A DNA stretch of 64,000 nt, from positions 3,173,001-3,237,000 of the forward strand of contig NZ_AP013294.1 in assembly GCF_000829195.1 (NCBI RefSeq), written 5' to 3'. The notes below the pieces were generated by a model, which was not told the DNA's origin, searched no databases, and saw nothing but the letters and a program-made list of their open reading frames with translations. Source of the stretch: Bacillus sp. OxB-1 (GTDB taxonomy: Bacteria; Bacillota; Bacilli; Bacillales_A; Planococcaceae). A program made the position numbers and the translations under genes. Within the stretch, counting starts at the first letter, position 1. Each line of letters opens with the position of its first letter. Below are positions 17,021 through 26,038 of this stretch, in pieces.

Positions 17021-17454
17021 CTGTCATTTATTCGCTCGAATTAGTGCAACGATTGCCAGTGCTGCAATATCACCATCCGCCACCTTGCCCTCTTCTAAAT
17101 CATTATATTCACTTTCCCGAATAACCCGCTTACATGGCAGCTTTCACTGCAATTTCACGTTGCACCTTACTGTTGGCATTGAATGTCAATATTAGAACCA
17201 ATAAACCCACCTTCAGTGAAGACGGCTGGCATGTTGGTTTCCCAAAGGGCATGCAGATTCATTTTTCATACCACAATCCCTCTGTCCCATCACTTTAAGA
17301 TTCATGGGTGGATGACTTGCGCGCACCCTCAACTGATTTATGGTTGACTTTTGGTTAATCCATGGCAAACGTCTTTCGACTCCCGATCTCCATCCGGCAA
17401 TCGTTTTCCGGCCATATTAAAACCATGGACGGCATCCAGTACAATTTTCACCAC
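17021..17454 (-). pseudogene. Phage endolysin (N-acetylmuramoyl-L-alanine amidase) remnant
   Basis: From GTG at 17454/17451 the minus strand reads KIVLDAVHGFNMAGKRLPDG, the N-terminus of Amidase_3 endolysins. The zinc-ligand motif normally DAGHG is here DAVHG. The frame stops at 17338. Further down, near 17181-17230, another frame reads MPAVFTEGGFIGSNID, the conserved Glu-containing motif near the end of the amidase domain. The last part near 17030-17100 reads VADGDIAALAIVALIRANK. The middle is deleted and the frame broken. This is prophage debris. Confidence 0.65.
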
Positions 17455-17627
17455 GGCAGCACCCTCTTATCGTATTTCCTCACCTGCATTTGGTTGATAA
17501 TAATACCTAAAGCTTCCGAAAAGTGCTTGAAGCGAGCAGTAGTTGCCTTCTCCCTTTTAATAGAAGTGGCAAGCACTTTGGTTGTTAGTGTGAAATCCAC
17601 ATCAAATAATCCCGTCTTTTTCGTCAT
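17448..17627 (-). CDS. Small phage-type protein preceding the endolysin remnant
   Basis: A 59-residue frame starts with ATG at 17627 behind GGGGGA and ends in TGA overlapping the amidase start by a few bases, as in lysis modules. It begins MTKKTGLFDVDFTLTTKVL and is basic, without a membrane segment, so it is not a holin. I do not recognise its function. The translational coupling with the amidase suggests it belonged to the same prophage lysis or late operon. Confidence 0.45.
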   Translation of the reverse strand: MTKKTGLFDVDFTLTTKVLATSIKREKATTARFKHFSEALGIIINQMQVRKYDKRVLPW

Positions 17628-17699
17628 AATAAAAAATCCCCCATTCAGTTGAATTGGAAGATAATTTCGGTACGCTATTCACGTAATTTCTAGGGTAAT

Positions 17700-17745
17700 A
17701 AAAAAGGGATTCTGCACCAGTGACCGAAGCCCTGACCGAATCCCT
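17700..17745 (-). terminator. Terminator downstream of tRNA-Arg
   Basis: On the minus strand GGGATTCGGTCAGGGC and GTCACTGGTGCAGAATCCC pair, followed by TTTTTTATT. It ends the tRNA transcript. Confidence 0.75.
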
Positions 17746-17794
17746 AGTTGCTCACAAATCCAATTGTATCAACGGTTTGTGACTGATTTAATTA

Positions 17795-17868
<74 letters not shown>

Positions 17869-17940
17869 ACGCGTAAACAATCCAATGATTGCTAACGACA
17901 AACTTTATTATAAAGAGATTCCGCACAAAAGTCAACGCTA

Positions 17941-18438
17941 TTATAGTAAATTTTTCATTTCTACAGAATCGACTAATTCGCCCTTTATATTGCAGAACGA
18001 AACGCGCACAGTTTCATCCCATTCGATCACTGCGTATGTAGCTTCCCTGCCGCCCCGTGGTCGGCGCGTGCTGCCCGGATTCAGAAACAGGATGCTGTCT
18101 TTCATTTCGGCCCCGTACAAATGGGAATGGCCGAATAGGACGATGTCAGCGCCCTGCTCTTTTGCGGTGTAATAAAGCATCATCAACGACCGCTTGACGT
18201 CATGTTCATGACCATGGACGGCGAGCACCTTCTTGTTGCCCACCTCCACAAGGACGGACGAAGGAAAGCGGCTATCCAAATCGCAATTGCCGCGTACTGT
18301 ATGGATGTTTTCCAAAAGCGGATCATCAAAAGACAGTTCGCTGTCTCCACAATGGAAGGTCGCGTCACCGGAAAGAGAGGAAACGGCTTTCACCGTTTCC
18401 TGATCTCCGTGTGAATCACTCATCACAATGATCTTCAT
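17941..18438 (-). CDS. ysnB: YfcE/MJ0936-family metallophosphodiesterase
   Basis: The 165-residue calcineurin-like phosphoesterase has all metal motifs: DSHG (residues 8-11), GD in HCGDSEL, GNCD, GHEHD and GHSH. It should hydrolyse phosphodiesters with Mn2+ or similar; the natural substrate is unknown. It is the last gene of the rph-rdgB-ysnB series, 12 bp after rdgB, in the order known from B. subtilis. Start ATG has an RBS overlapping the rdgB end. Confidence 0.92.
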   Translation of the reverse strand: MKIIVMSDSHGDQETVKAVSSLSGDATFHCGDSELSFDDPLLENIHTVRGNCDLDSRFPSSVLVEVGNKKVLAVHGHEHDVKRSLMMLYYTAKEQGADIVLFGHSHLYGAEMKDSILFLNPGSTRRPRGGREATYAVIEWDETVRVSFCNIKGELVDSVEMKNLL

Positions 18439-18450
18439 TTTCCATCACCC

Positions 18451-19050
18451 TCAACATACAATGATATCCGAAAGCTTTATTTCCATTTTTCTCAATGCCG
18501 CTCCCCGATGGGAGATTGCATTTTTTTCATCCGGGGTCAATTCTGCCATCGTTTTTCCTTTGTCGGGCACATAGAAAATCGGATCATAGCCAAATCCGTT
18601 CTCGCCCTTTCGTTCCGTCTGGATGACACCTTCGCAACTGCCCGAAAACGTCTCTGTTTCCCGACCCGGACCGGCGACCGCCAACACACAGCGGAAACGT
18701 GCCGTTCTTTCTTCTGCGGGCACCTCTGCCAGTTCGTTAAGTACTTTATCGATATTCGCTTCATCACTTTTTTCGAGTCCCGCGTAACGGGCAGAATAGA
18801 CGCCAGGGCGGCCACCCAATGCGTCAATCTCCAAGCCGCTGTCATCCGCAATGACCGTCTTCCCTAACAACTGAGAAACCGTTTCCGCTTTCAAAATAGC
18901 ATTCTCTTCGAACGTAACGCCCGTCTCCTCCACATCGATCGCCTGATCCACGTCCTGTAAAGTCAACACCCGAATTCCTTGTGGCGCGAACAACGCTTCA
19001 AAGTCTTTCGCTTTCCCTCTATTGGAAGTGGCAATCACAATCTCCTTCAT
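18451..19050 (-). CDS. rdgB: dITP/XTP pyrophosphatase (RdgB/HAM1, YsnA)
   Basis: The 199-residue Ham1 enzyme starts [14 protein letters not shown] with the conserved SNxxK nucleotide motif. It also contains [30 protein letters not shown] and FGYDPIF, all family signatures. It hydrolyses dITP, XTP and related non-canonical triphosphates to monophosphates, keeping them out of DNA and RNA. Its ATG overlaps the last codons of rph (ATGA type), indicating translational coupling. Confidence 0.95.
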   Translation of the reverse strand: MKEIVIATSNRGKAKDFEALFAPQGIRVLTLQDVDQAIDVEETGVTFEENAILKAETVSQLLGKTVIADDSGLEIDALGGRPGVYSARYAGLEKSDEANIDKVLNELAEVPAEERTARFRCVLAVAGPGRETETFSGSCEGVIQTERKGENGFGYDPIFYVPDKGKTMAELTPDEKNAISHRGAALRKMEIKLSDIIVC

Positions 19051-19808
19051 GAGGCGTCCTCTTCCTCTCGGTTCCCGATCCGTTCCGCAATCGGGCCAAG
19101 CGCTTCTTTTTGCGATTCAATCAACCGGCGAATCCCCAACTCGGCAAGTTCGACGAGACCATTCATTTCCACTCGTGTAAAGGTTGACTCTTCACCGGTT
19201 CCTTGAAGTTCCACAAATTCTCCTGCACCCGTCATGACGACGTTCATATCGACAGCCGCTTCCGAATCCTCGATATAATCAAGATCTAAGATCAATACAT
19301 CCTCCACCGTCTTTCCGACGCTAGTCGCAGCAAGATAGTCCAGAACAGGATACTTCGCCAACCCTTTCATTTCTTGCAGTTTAGCCGCCGCCAAGGCCAT
19401 TGCGACGAAAGCTCCTGTAATCGAGGCAGTCCGAGTCCCTCCGTCTGCCTGGATGACGTCGCAGTCAATCCAGATCGTCCGCTCGCCCAACGCTTCCATA
19501 TCGACTACCGCACGCATCGCCCGTCCGATCAGCCGTTGGATTTCCATCGTCCGGCCGCCCACTTTCCCGCGTGTCGATTCACGCTGTGTCCGTTGTCCGG
19601 TTGCACGGGGCAACATGGAATACTCTGCGGTCACCCATCCTTTTCCGCCGCCGCGTAAAAAAGGCGGAACCCTCTCTTCAATCGTCGCTGTACAAATGAC
19701 TTTCGTTTTTCCGACAGAAATCAGGACAGACCCCTCCGGATGAATCAAATAATTCGTCTCTATCGTCACAGGCCGATTCATGTCAGCCGATCTACCATCA
19801 TGCCTCAT
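19047..19808 (-). CDS. rph: Ribonuclease PH
   Basis: The 253-residue phosphorolytic 3'-5' exoribonuclease that trims tRNA 3' ends shows MRHDGR at the start, [15 protein letters not shown] (active-site phosphate-binding Arg), GRAMRAVVD and [22 protein letters not shown] at 19808 is chosen because GGTGGAGG lies at good spacing and MRHDGRS is the normal N-terminus; an in-frame ATG 18 bp upstream overlaps the RBS. In B. subtilis gerM lies between racE and rph; here it is absent. Confidence 0.95.
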   Translation of the reverse strand: MRHDGRSADMNRPVTIETNYLIHPEGSVLISVGKTKVICTATIEERVPPFLRGGGKGWVTAEYSMLPRATGQRTQRESTRGKVGGRTMEIQRLIGRAMRAVVDMEALGERTIWIDCDVIQADGGTRTASITGAFVAMALAAAKLQEMKGLAKYPVLDYLAATSVGKTVEDVLILDLDYIEDSEAAVDMNVVMTGAGEFVELQGTGEESTFTRVEMNGLVELAELGIRRLIESQKEALGPIAERIGNREEEDAS

Positions 19809-19869
19809 TTTGACAACCTCCACCATTCTGTTTGCGACTCCATCTTATCATATCCTATTTTGCCAGCGC

Positions 19870-19904
19870 AAAAACCCGGAACCCCTCCAAACGGGAATTC
19901 CGGG
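19870..19904 (-). terminator. Terminator of racE
   Basis: On the minus strand CCCGGAATTCCC and GGGGTTCCGGG form the stem, followed by TTTTTGC. It separates racE from rph. Confidence 0.75.
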
Positions 19905-19909
19905 CCTTC

Positions 19910-20710
19910 TTATAATACAATATGCCTTACATCCGGTCCATCAATGGATAACCAATCTTCCACGATCGAACGGAAGGCGTCCACCCCGCCTGTCGAATAA
20001 AAAACCGGTTCTGCGGGTTGATCCGACTGGCGTGCCAGCTGCTTCTCCTGCAATATCGCTTCCACGTCCCGTACCGTCTCGACCGCCGATGATATGATTT
20101 GCACTCCGGCAGGTAAATGCTTTGCAATATGCTCCTGCAACAAAGGATAATGCGTACATCCCAGGATGGCTGCATCAAATGGAACATCCGCCAAAGGAAG
20201 AAGCGTCCGTTCGACGACTTCATTTGCATATTCTGTATGGTATTGCCCGCTTTCCACTATAGGGACGAATTCGGGGCAGGCCAATGAATGGACGACGGAA
20301 TTCGTCGAAAACTCGCGGATTGCGTCTTCATATGCACCGCTGTTTATCGTTCCGTCAGTCCCCAAAACAGCAATATTCCCTAAACGGGAACCTTGGACAG
20401 CAGCACGCGCACCTGGCACAATGACGCCGACAACCGGAAATGGAAATTGCGCCCGGATATCATTCAAAGCCACCGCCGTTGCTGTATTGCAGGCGATAAT
20501 CAACATCTTGATTCCCATGTCCGAAAGTTTGGACACCATCTCTGTTGTAAATTCTTTCACTTCTTCTGCGGGGCGCGGTCCATATGGGCAACGCGCGTTA
20601 TCCCCTATATAAATGATCGGTTCCTGAGGCAATCGTCGCAACATTTCTTTGACGACCGTCAACCCACCAGCCCCCGAATCAATAATTCCGATTGGCGAAT
20701 CCACTTCCAC
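19910..20710 (-). CDS. racE: Glutamate racemase
   Basis: The 266-residue enzyme has both catalytic Cys motifs: IIACNTATA and AILGCTHYPLL. The substrate loop DSGAGGLTV and the GDNARCPYGPR segment are also present. It makes D-glutamate for peptidoglycan. The start is GTG at 20710; no ATG is in frame nearby. Its position next to gerE matches B. subtilis racE (murI). Confidence 0.95.
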   Translation of the reverse strand: MEVDSPIGIIDSGAGGLTVVKEMLRRLPQEPIIYIGDNARCPYGPRPAEEVKEFTTEMVSKLSDMGIKMLIIACNTATAVALNDIRAQFPFPVVGVIVPGARAAVQGSRLGNIAVLGTDGTINSGAYEDAIREFSTNSVVHSLACPEFVPIVESGQYHTEYANEVVERTLLPLADVPFDAAILGCTHYPLLQEHIAKHLPAGVQIISSAVETVRDVEAILQEKQLARQSDQPAEPVFYSTGGVDAFRSIVEDWLSIDGPDVRHIVL

Positions 20711-21064
20711 ACCTCGATCCTTTTCTTCTCATAATGCAGTTTCGTCAGCGAGTGTGAGAGGTCTATCCCTTGTTGTTCAGTAAAATCCGCCAATCATCTT
20801 ATCGAAGTGGGCGCGTTGGCTCTGACAAGTAAACGAGCTCCCTGAAAACGAAACCTGTTTACTTATTGTCACCCTTTTTTGCACAGTTGGCAATACCTTA
20901 AACTTGTTCTCAAAGTGCTCTCACCACCAAGTAGATCCTTAGACGTACGAATCCTGTCAGTGCCTACGATGCAATCGGGCGTGTCATCCTGATTCAGCCG
21001 GGTGATGTCAAGGTTCCTTGAAAACACCGCACACCGGATGTAAATCCTTAAAAAGTGGAGGAAA
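20711..21064. other. Gap of about 350 bp between gerE and racE, no gene seen
   Basis: Both flanking genes are on the minus strand. In B. subtilis gerE and racE adjoin closely. The stretch holds no frame with an RBS; the longest minus-strand frame (20869-21099) is unlike any protein I know. It may hold the racE promoter and decayed DNA. Confidence 0.5.
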
Positions 21065-21092
21065 GTCCGCTGCTTCTTATCAAGCAGCGGAC
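21065..21092 (-). terminator. Terminator of gerE
   Basis: Perfect stem GTCCGCTGCTT / AAGCAGCGGAC with a 6-nt loop, followed on the minus strand by TTTCC. Confidence 0.7.
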
Positions 21093-21117
21093 CTTCCATC
21101 CACGGGAGCCCTCCATA

Positions 21118-21342
21118 TTAATGTAACCGCAGTTCTCCTAACCTTAATAATTCGACGATCGCCTGAGCTCTGCCGGAAACCCCCAGCTTTTGAATCGTAT
21201 TCGAGATGTGGTTCCGAACCGTCTTTTCGCTGATTCCGAGCCGTCCCGCGATATCTTTTGTCGTATGATCGTCAACGAGCAGATGAAAAATTTCACGTTC
21301 TCTTGCCGTCAGCAAGGAACGGTTTTTTGATTCCTCTGTCAA
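21118..21342 (-). CDS. gerE: Late spore-coat transcription regulator GerE
   Basis: The 74-residue protein consists almost only of a LuxR-type helix-turn-helix (LTAREREIFHLLVDDHTTKDIAGRLGISEKTVRNHISN, in parts). This length and content are exactly those of GerE, the mother-cell regulator that acts with sigma-K on coat genes. It shows that the organism is an endospore former. Neighbours (ysmA, racE) match B. subtilis. Confidence 0.95.
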   Translation of the reverse strand: MTEESKNRSLLTAREREIFHLLVDDHTTKDIAGRLGISEKTVRNHISNTIQKLGVSGRAQAIVELLRLGELRLH

Positions 21343-21403
21343 GACGCGCCCCTCCTATCCGCTTTCACCTTAAAATATGTGAAAGGGTCACAGGCTGTGC
21401 CGG

Positions 21404-21859
21404 CTACTTGACTTTTTCCTTGACAAAAAGCGACTTTTCTTGGTCCGTCCATGGAATTCCTTTTCCTGTTACTTTGGAAATTTGGACTAGGGTCCCCCTT
21501 CCGGTGAAAACAACCTCCCCTTTTTCATTTTTCGCCATGTAGTGGATGTCAACTGAGCTATTCCCGACTTCAGCAGCTTTTACATAAATGGAAAGGTTTT
21601 CATCGAAGAAGACTTGCTTAATGAAATCACATTGCAAATCCGCTACGACTGGAATTGATTTCCCTTCTGGATCCAACCAGTCACTCATCAAGCCGATGCT
21701 TTTACAATATTCAATCCTTGCCTCTTCAAAATAAGTAAAAGGCACCGTATTGTTCAAATGCCCATACATATCCGTCTCCGAAAATCGGACAGAGATCGGA
21801 ATGGAAAACTCAAAGTCCGCTGCCCATTCCCCCATATCCTTAATATATGCCATTTTCAT
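21404..21859 (-). CDS. ysmA: Acyl-CoA thioesterase-like hot-dog protein YsmA
   Basis: The 151-residue 4-hydroxybenzoyl-CoA thioesterase-type protein has the RFSETDMYGHLNNTVPFTYFEEAR motif near residue 25-48 (shown here in part), including the catalytic Asp and the GH-x-NN turn. It should hydrolyse acyl-CoA thioesters; the substrate is not known. Start ATG at 21859 follows GGGGGAG; an in-frame upstream ATG at 21895 lacks an RBS. A FadR-like operator lies about 22 bp upstream, suggesting control by long-chain acyl-CoA. Confidence 0.85.
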   Translation of the reverse strand: MKMAYIKDMGEWAADFEFSIPISVRFSETDMYGHLNNTVPFTYFEEARIEYCKSIGLMSDWLDPEGKSIPVVADLQCDFIKQVFFDENLSIYVKAAEVGNSSVDIHYMAKNEKGEVVFTGRGTLVQISKVTGKGIPWTDQEKSLFVKEKVK

Positions 21860-21880
21860 TGCAAACTCCCCCTTCAAAAA

Positions 21881-21898
21881 TGAATGAATGTTCATTCT
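21881..21898. promoter_or_regulatory. FadR-type operator before ysmA
   Basis: TGAATGAATGTTCATTCT is a near-perfect palindrome fitting the Bacillus FadR site (TGAATGA-N4-TCATTCA type). The same sequence, with one or two changes, stands before the fadR gene at 31711. This indicates that ysmA is in the FadR regulon here. Confidence 0.75.
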
Positions 21899-22106
21899 TT
21901 TATTCTAGCAAACTTAGTTATGGAAATGAAGGAATACGAGCAAATTAAATAGAGTTGAGAGGAAAACTGTCCCGGCTCTCCACCTAACTGTAAGGGTCCG
22001 GCCGAACTGTCATGGCAATCCGGATACTCCAAGGGCAACCTCCCCTACGGTCATGGCCCGCCCCATAACTGCTACAACCAGCTTCTCCCCTTCTTACAAA
22101 ATCAAG

Positions 22107-22136
22107 AAACCTGCCAAGCGGGAAGCCGGGCAGGTT
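22107..22136 (-). terminator. Terminator of the sdhCAB operon
   Basis: On the minus strand AACCTGCCCGGC and GCTTGGCAGGTTT pair, followed by CTTGATTTTG. The stretch between here and ysmA holds no gene. Confidence 0.65.
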
Positions 22137-22147
22137 GGAGACTGCAA

Positions 22148-22927
22148 TTAGTCTACCATATGGTCGCTTCCGAAGAAGTTCTTGAACATTTGAACAGTTG
22201 TCGCACGGTTCATAGCTGCAATCGATGTTGTCAACGGAATGCCTTTCGGGCAAGCGACGACACAGTTTTGAGCATTACCGCACTCAGTGATTCCACCGTC
22301 TCCCATGATCGCTGCCAGACGCTCATCCCGGTTCATGGAACCAGTCGGATGCGAGTTGAACAACCGCACTTGGGAAAGTAGGGCAGGGCCGATAAAGTTT
22401 GTTTTATCGTTGACGTTCGGGCAAGCTTCCAAGCAGACACCACATGTCATACATTTAGAAAGTTCGTATGCCCATTGACGCTTCCGTTCCGGCATACGCG
22501 GACCTTCTCCAAGGTCATACGTTCCGTCAATCGGAATCCATGCTTTGATCTTTTTCAAGGAATCGAACATGAACTCACGGTCAACGACGAGGTCACGGAC
22601 AACCGGGAAAGTTTTCATCGGTTCCAATTTGATCGGCTGCGTCAATTGGTCGACCAAAGCGGTACAAGACTGGCGTGGACGGCCGTTGATGACCATGGAG
22701 CACGCTCCACATACTTCTTCCAGGCAGTTCATGTCCCAGTTGACCGGTGCCGTCTGTTTCCCGTCTGCATTCACCGGGTTCCGGCGAATTTCCATCAACG
22801 CGGAAATGACGTTCATATTCGGTCTATATTCAACATCGAACTTCTCCCAATACGGGGCCGAAGTCGCTGTATCTTGACGAAGAATCTCAAAGCGGACGGT
22901 TTTTACAGCTGTTGTATTTTCGCTCAC
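22148..22927 (-). CDS. sdhB: Succinate dehydrogenase iron-sulfur subunit
   Basis: The 259-residue subunit carries the [2Fe-2S] Cys set (CLEEVCGACSMVING and the later RQSC) and the C-terminal [4Fe-4S]/[3Fe-4S] Cys sets (CMTCGVCLEACPNV, CGNAQNCVVACPKG). It passes electrons from the flavoprotein to the membrane cytochrome b. Its GTG start lies 5 bp after the sdhA stop. Confidence 0.97.
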   Translation of the reverse strand: MSENTTAVKTVRFEILRQDTATSAPYWEKFDVEYRPNMNVISALMEIRRNPVNADGKQTAPVNWDMNCLEEVCGACSMVINGRPRQSCTALVDQLTQPIKLEPMKTFPVVRDLVVDREFMFDSLKKIKAWIPIDGTYDLGEGPRMPERKRQWAYELSKCMTCGVCLEACPNVNDKTNFIGPALLSQVRLFNSHPTGSMNRDERLAAIMGDGGITECGNAQNCVVACPKGIPLTTSIAAMNRATTVQMFKNFFGSDHMVD

Positions 22928-22932
22928 TTACG

Positions 22933-24687
22933 TCAATCTCCTTTCTTCGCTGAGTAATCGCGTTTACGAGGCGGAATCAAGGAAACGTCAACATCTTCAT
23001 AATGGAAGATCGGTGCTGAATTCCCATCAAATTTAGCCATCGTTGTTTTCAAGAAGTTTTCATCGTCACGGTTCGGGAAGTCCGGTTTGTAATGGGCTCC
23101 GCGGCTTTCGTTCCGATTTAGCGCTCCAAGTGTGATTACTCTAGCTAAGTATAACATGTTTTTCAATTGACGAGTGAATGTCGCGCCTTGGTTCGACCAT
23201 TTCTGCGTATCGTTGATATTGATGTTTTCATAGCGTTCCAGCAATTCTTGGATTTTGTTATCCGTCTCTTGCAGCTTATCGTTGTAACGAACAACCGTTA
23301 CGTTATCCGTCATCCATTCACCAAGCTCTTTATGAAGGACATACGCGTTTTCTGTCCCATTCATTGCAAGAGTTGCATCCCATTTCGCCTGCTCTTCTTT
23401 TACAGCACTCTCGAAGATGGAGGATGGAAGCTCTTCCGCTGTGCGTTTCAAGCCTTTCATGTATTTAACAGCATTTGGTCCAGCGACCATACCGCCGTAA
23501 ATTGCAGAAAGAAGTGAGTTCGCACCAAGTCGGTTCGCACCGTGCTGTGAATAATCACACTCACCAGCAGCGAACAAGCCTTTGATGTTCGTCATTTGGT
23601 CGTAGTCGACCCACAGTCCGCCCATCGAATAGTGGACAGCCGGGAAGATTTTCATCGGGACTTTACGAGGATCGTCGCCTGTGAATTTCTCATAGATTTC
23701 GATAATCCCACCCAGTTTGATGTCCAATTCATGCGGGTCTTTGTGGGAAAGGTCCAAATACACCATGTTTTCGCCGTTGATGCCTAGTTTTTGATTGACG
23801 CAGACATCAAAAATCTCACGTGTAGCGATATCACGTGGTACGAGGTTACCGTAATCCGGATATTTCTCTTCAAGGAAATACCATGGTTTACCGTCTTTAT
23901 ATGTCCAAACGCGACCGCCTTCACCCCGTGCGGATTCACTCATCAGACGAAGTTTATCGTCTCCTGGGATTGCCGTTGGGTGGATTTGGATGAATTCGCC
24001 GTTTGCATAGTAAGCGCCTTGTTGGTAAACGATTGATGCTGCGGATCCTGTATTGATGACCGAGTTTGTCGATTTACCGAAGATGATACCAGGGCCTCCA
24101 GTTGCCATGATGACTGCGTCCGCTTTGAACGCCTGGATTTCCATCGTTTTCATATTTTGCGCTTTGATTCCACGACAAACCCCTTCCTCGTCCATGATGA
24201 TGCCGAGGAATTCCCAATGTTCGTATTTCTGTACAAGCCCTGCCACCTCGTGGCTCCGGACCTGTTCATCCAAAGCATACAATAATTGCTGCCCAGTTGT
24301 CGCTCCTGCGAATGCAGTACGGTGATGCAATGTTCCACCAAAACGACGGAAATCGAGCAGCCCTTCCGGTGTACGGTTGAACATGACGCCCATCCGGTCC
24401 AATAAGTGGATGATACCGGGTGCCGCTTCAGCCATCGCTTGCACTGGCGGCTGGTTCGCAAGGAAGTCTCCTCCATATACAGTGTCATCGAAGTGGATTG
24501 CAGGCGAGTCGCCTTCCCCTTTTGTATTTACTGCACCGTTGATGCCGCCTTGGGCACATACGGAGTGGGAACGTTTAACCGGGACAAGAGAGAACAGGTC
24601 GACCGATGTTCCTTCTTCTGCCGCTTTGATAGTTGCCATCAAACCGGCAAGGCCTCCACCGACGACAATCAATCTGCCTTTTGCCAT
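22933..24687 (-). CDS. sdhA: Succinate dehydrogenase flavoprotein subunit
   Basis: The 584-residue protein has the FAD fold at the N-terminus (IVVGGGLAGLMATIKAAE), the covalent FAD His in RSHSVCAQGGINGA, the catalytic HPTAIPG and SESARGEGG segments, and the substrate-capping domain. It oxidises succinate to fumarate in the TCA cycle. It is the middle gene of sdhCAB. Confidence 0.97.
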   Translation of the reverse strand: MAKGRLIVVGGGLAGLMATIKAAEEGTSVDLFSLVPVKRSHSVCAQGGINGAVNTKGEGDSPAIHFDDTVYGGDFLANQPPVQAMAEAAPGIIHLLDRMGVMFNRTPEGLLDFRRFGGTLHHRTAFAGATTGQQLLYALDEQVRSHEVAGLVQKYEHWEFLGIIMDEEGVCRGIKAQNMKTMEIQAFKADAVIMATGGPGIIFGKSTNSVINTGSAASIVYQQGAYYANGEFIQIHPTAIPGDDKLRLMSESARGEGGRVWTYKDGKPWYFLEEKYPDYGNLVPRDIATREIFDVCVNQKLGINGENMVYLDLSHKDPHELDIKLGGIIEIYEKFTGDDPRKVPMKIFPAVHYSMGGLWVDYDQMTNIKGLFAAGECDYSQHGANRLGANSLLSAIYGGMVAGPNAVKYMKGLKRTAEELPSSIFESAVKEEQAKWDATLAMNGTENAYVLHKELGEWMTDNVTVVRYNDKLQETDNKIQELLERYENININDTQKWSNQGATFTRQLKNMLYLARVITLGALNRNESRGAHYKPDFPNRDDENFLKTTMAKFDGNSAPIFHYEDVDVSLIPPRKRDYSAKKGD

Positions 24688-24734
24688 TTTTTTGTTTCAC
24701 TCCTCAAGTTTCAATCAGTTTCTTAAATAGTAGA

Positions 24735-25343
24735 TCATACAAACGCTAAAATTGCTTGAATACCAATTACAGAAAGAATTAGGAATATTCCCATTGAGAT
24801 ATACGTGACAATCGTTTGTGAACGAGGTGATTGAGTGAATCCCCATTTCACAAGGAATGACCAGATTCCGTTAGCCAAGTGGAATGTCGCCGATAGGACA
24901 CCCAAGATGTAGAATACCAACATGAACGGGCTCGATAGAATATCAGCCATCATGTCATAGTTGACTTCCGCACCCAATGCCTTCTGGATTCTTGTTTGGT
25001 AGATGTGCCATGCGATGAAGATCACAAGGATCACACCTGTGACACGTTGCAACAAGAACATCCAGTTACGGAACGTACCATAGCGCTGTACATTGTTTTT
25101 CGCCGTGAAAGCTATGTAGATACCAAAGAACGCATGGAACATAAGCGGGATGTAAATGACGAACCATTCCAGAAACAGAACGAATGGCAAGTTCCCCATG
25201 AAATTTGATGCGTTGTTGAATGCGTCTGCACCGCGGGTTGCAAAATGGTTGACAACCAAGTGTTGAGTCACGAATAGACCAACCGGAATGATTCCGAGCA
25301 AGGAATGAAGTCGGCGCAAGTAAAAATCTGATTCTCTCGACAA
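24735..25343 (-). CDS. sdhC: Succinate dehydrogenase cytochrome b558 subunit
   Basis: The 202-residue protein has five membrane helices and is of the Gram-positive SdhC type. Heme-ligand His candidates lie in RRLHSLLG, QHLVVNHF, MFHAFFGI and AWHIYQTR. It anchors SdhAB and passes electrons to menaquinone. TTG start behind GGGAGGG. It is first gene of the operon; the promoter should lie in the 220-bp gap to the divergent yslB. Confidence 0.95.
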   Translation of the reverse strand: MSRESDFYLRRLHSLLGIIPVGLFVTQHLVVNHFATRGADAFNNASNFMGNLPFVLFLEWFVIYIPLMFHAFFGIYIAFTAKNNVQRYGTFRNWMFLLQRVTGVILVIFIAWHIYQTRIQKALGAEVNYDMMADILSSPFMLVFYILGVLSATFHLANGIWSFLVKWGFTQSPRSQTIVTYISMGIFLILSVIGIQAILAFV

Positions 25344-25564
25344 GTTTTTTACCCTCCCTTATTTCTGAGTCAGCCTTTCCACGTCCGTCACCTTTTAGAC
25401 AAGATGCGACATTGACGGCATGGCTCTTCATGGTACAATATTAGAACATGTCCATTGTACTCCTCCGATTTCAAGAGGTCAAGATGGTCTGGAGTTTTTG
25501 ATTTGGCTGCCGCTTTCACTTTTCCTATGACAGTCGATAAATTTTAAAAAATTGTCGGAAAGGG

Positions 25565-25999
25565 TTGTACATTCGATTGGAAACAAATACATACGATTCG
25601 CCGACCCGATTCGGCTATGATCTGCTAAGGGACCATGTGTTGCCGAGCATTTTGGGCAAGCATGAAAACGATATCCTTTATTGGGCCGGTAAAGAGGTGG
25701 CCCGGAAATTCCCCGTTTTCGGCATCGAGGAATTGCCGATATTTTTCAAAGAAGCGGGTTGGGGACCTCTGAACCTTGTGAAGACATCAGAAGACGAAGC
25801 CCTCTACGTTTTGACACGAAGCGCGGGAGATGGCCCCGGCATACATAATCGCTCATGCTCCTTGGAAGCTGGTTTTCTAGCAGAACAGTACCAGAAATTA
25901 AATGGCTTCCTAACCGAATGCTATGGAGAGGTCGATGAAAAAGACGGCCAAGCCAGCTTCACGGTGAAATGGGATCCGAAAACGAAAATTGATATGTAG
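25565..25999 (+). CDS. yslB: DUF2507 protein YslB
   Basis: The 144-residue cytoplasmic protein matches YslB by its pattern (GYDLLRDHVLPSILGKHENDILYWAGKE in parts, RKFPVFGIEELPIFFKEAGWG) and by its place beside sdhC and uvrC. Function is unknown. No ATG starts the frame; TTG at 25565 is the first candidate but touches the GGAAAGGG box, and TTG at 25577 is equally possible. It is divergent from sdhC and convergent with uvrC. Confidence 0.85.
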   Translation: MYIRLETNTYDSPTRFGYDLLRDHVLPSILGKHENDILYWAGKEVARKFPVFGIEELPIFFKEAGWGPLNLVKTSEDEALYVLTRSAGDGPGIHNRSCSLEAGFLAEQYQKLNGFLTECYGEVDEKDGQASFTVKWDPKTKIDM

Positions 26000-26038
26000 A
26001 GAAGGATGCTGCCTAATGCCGCATCCTTTTTCATTTCC

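Noticed and set aside
20869-21099. 76-codon minus-strand frame between gerE and racE
   Set aside because: It overlaps the gerE terminator stem, lacks an RBS and has no family features.
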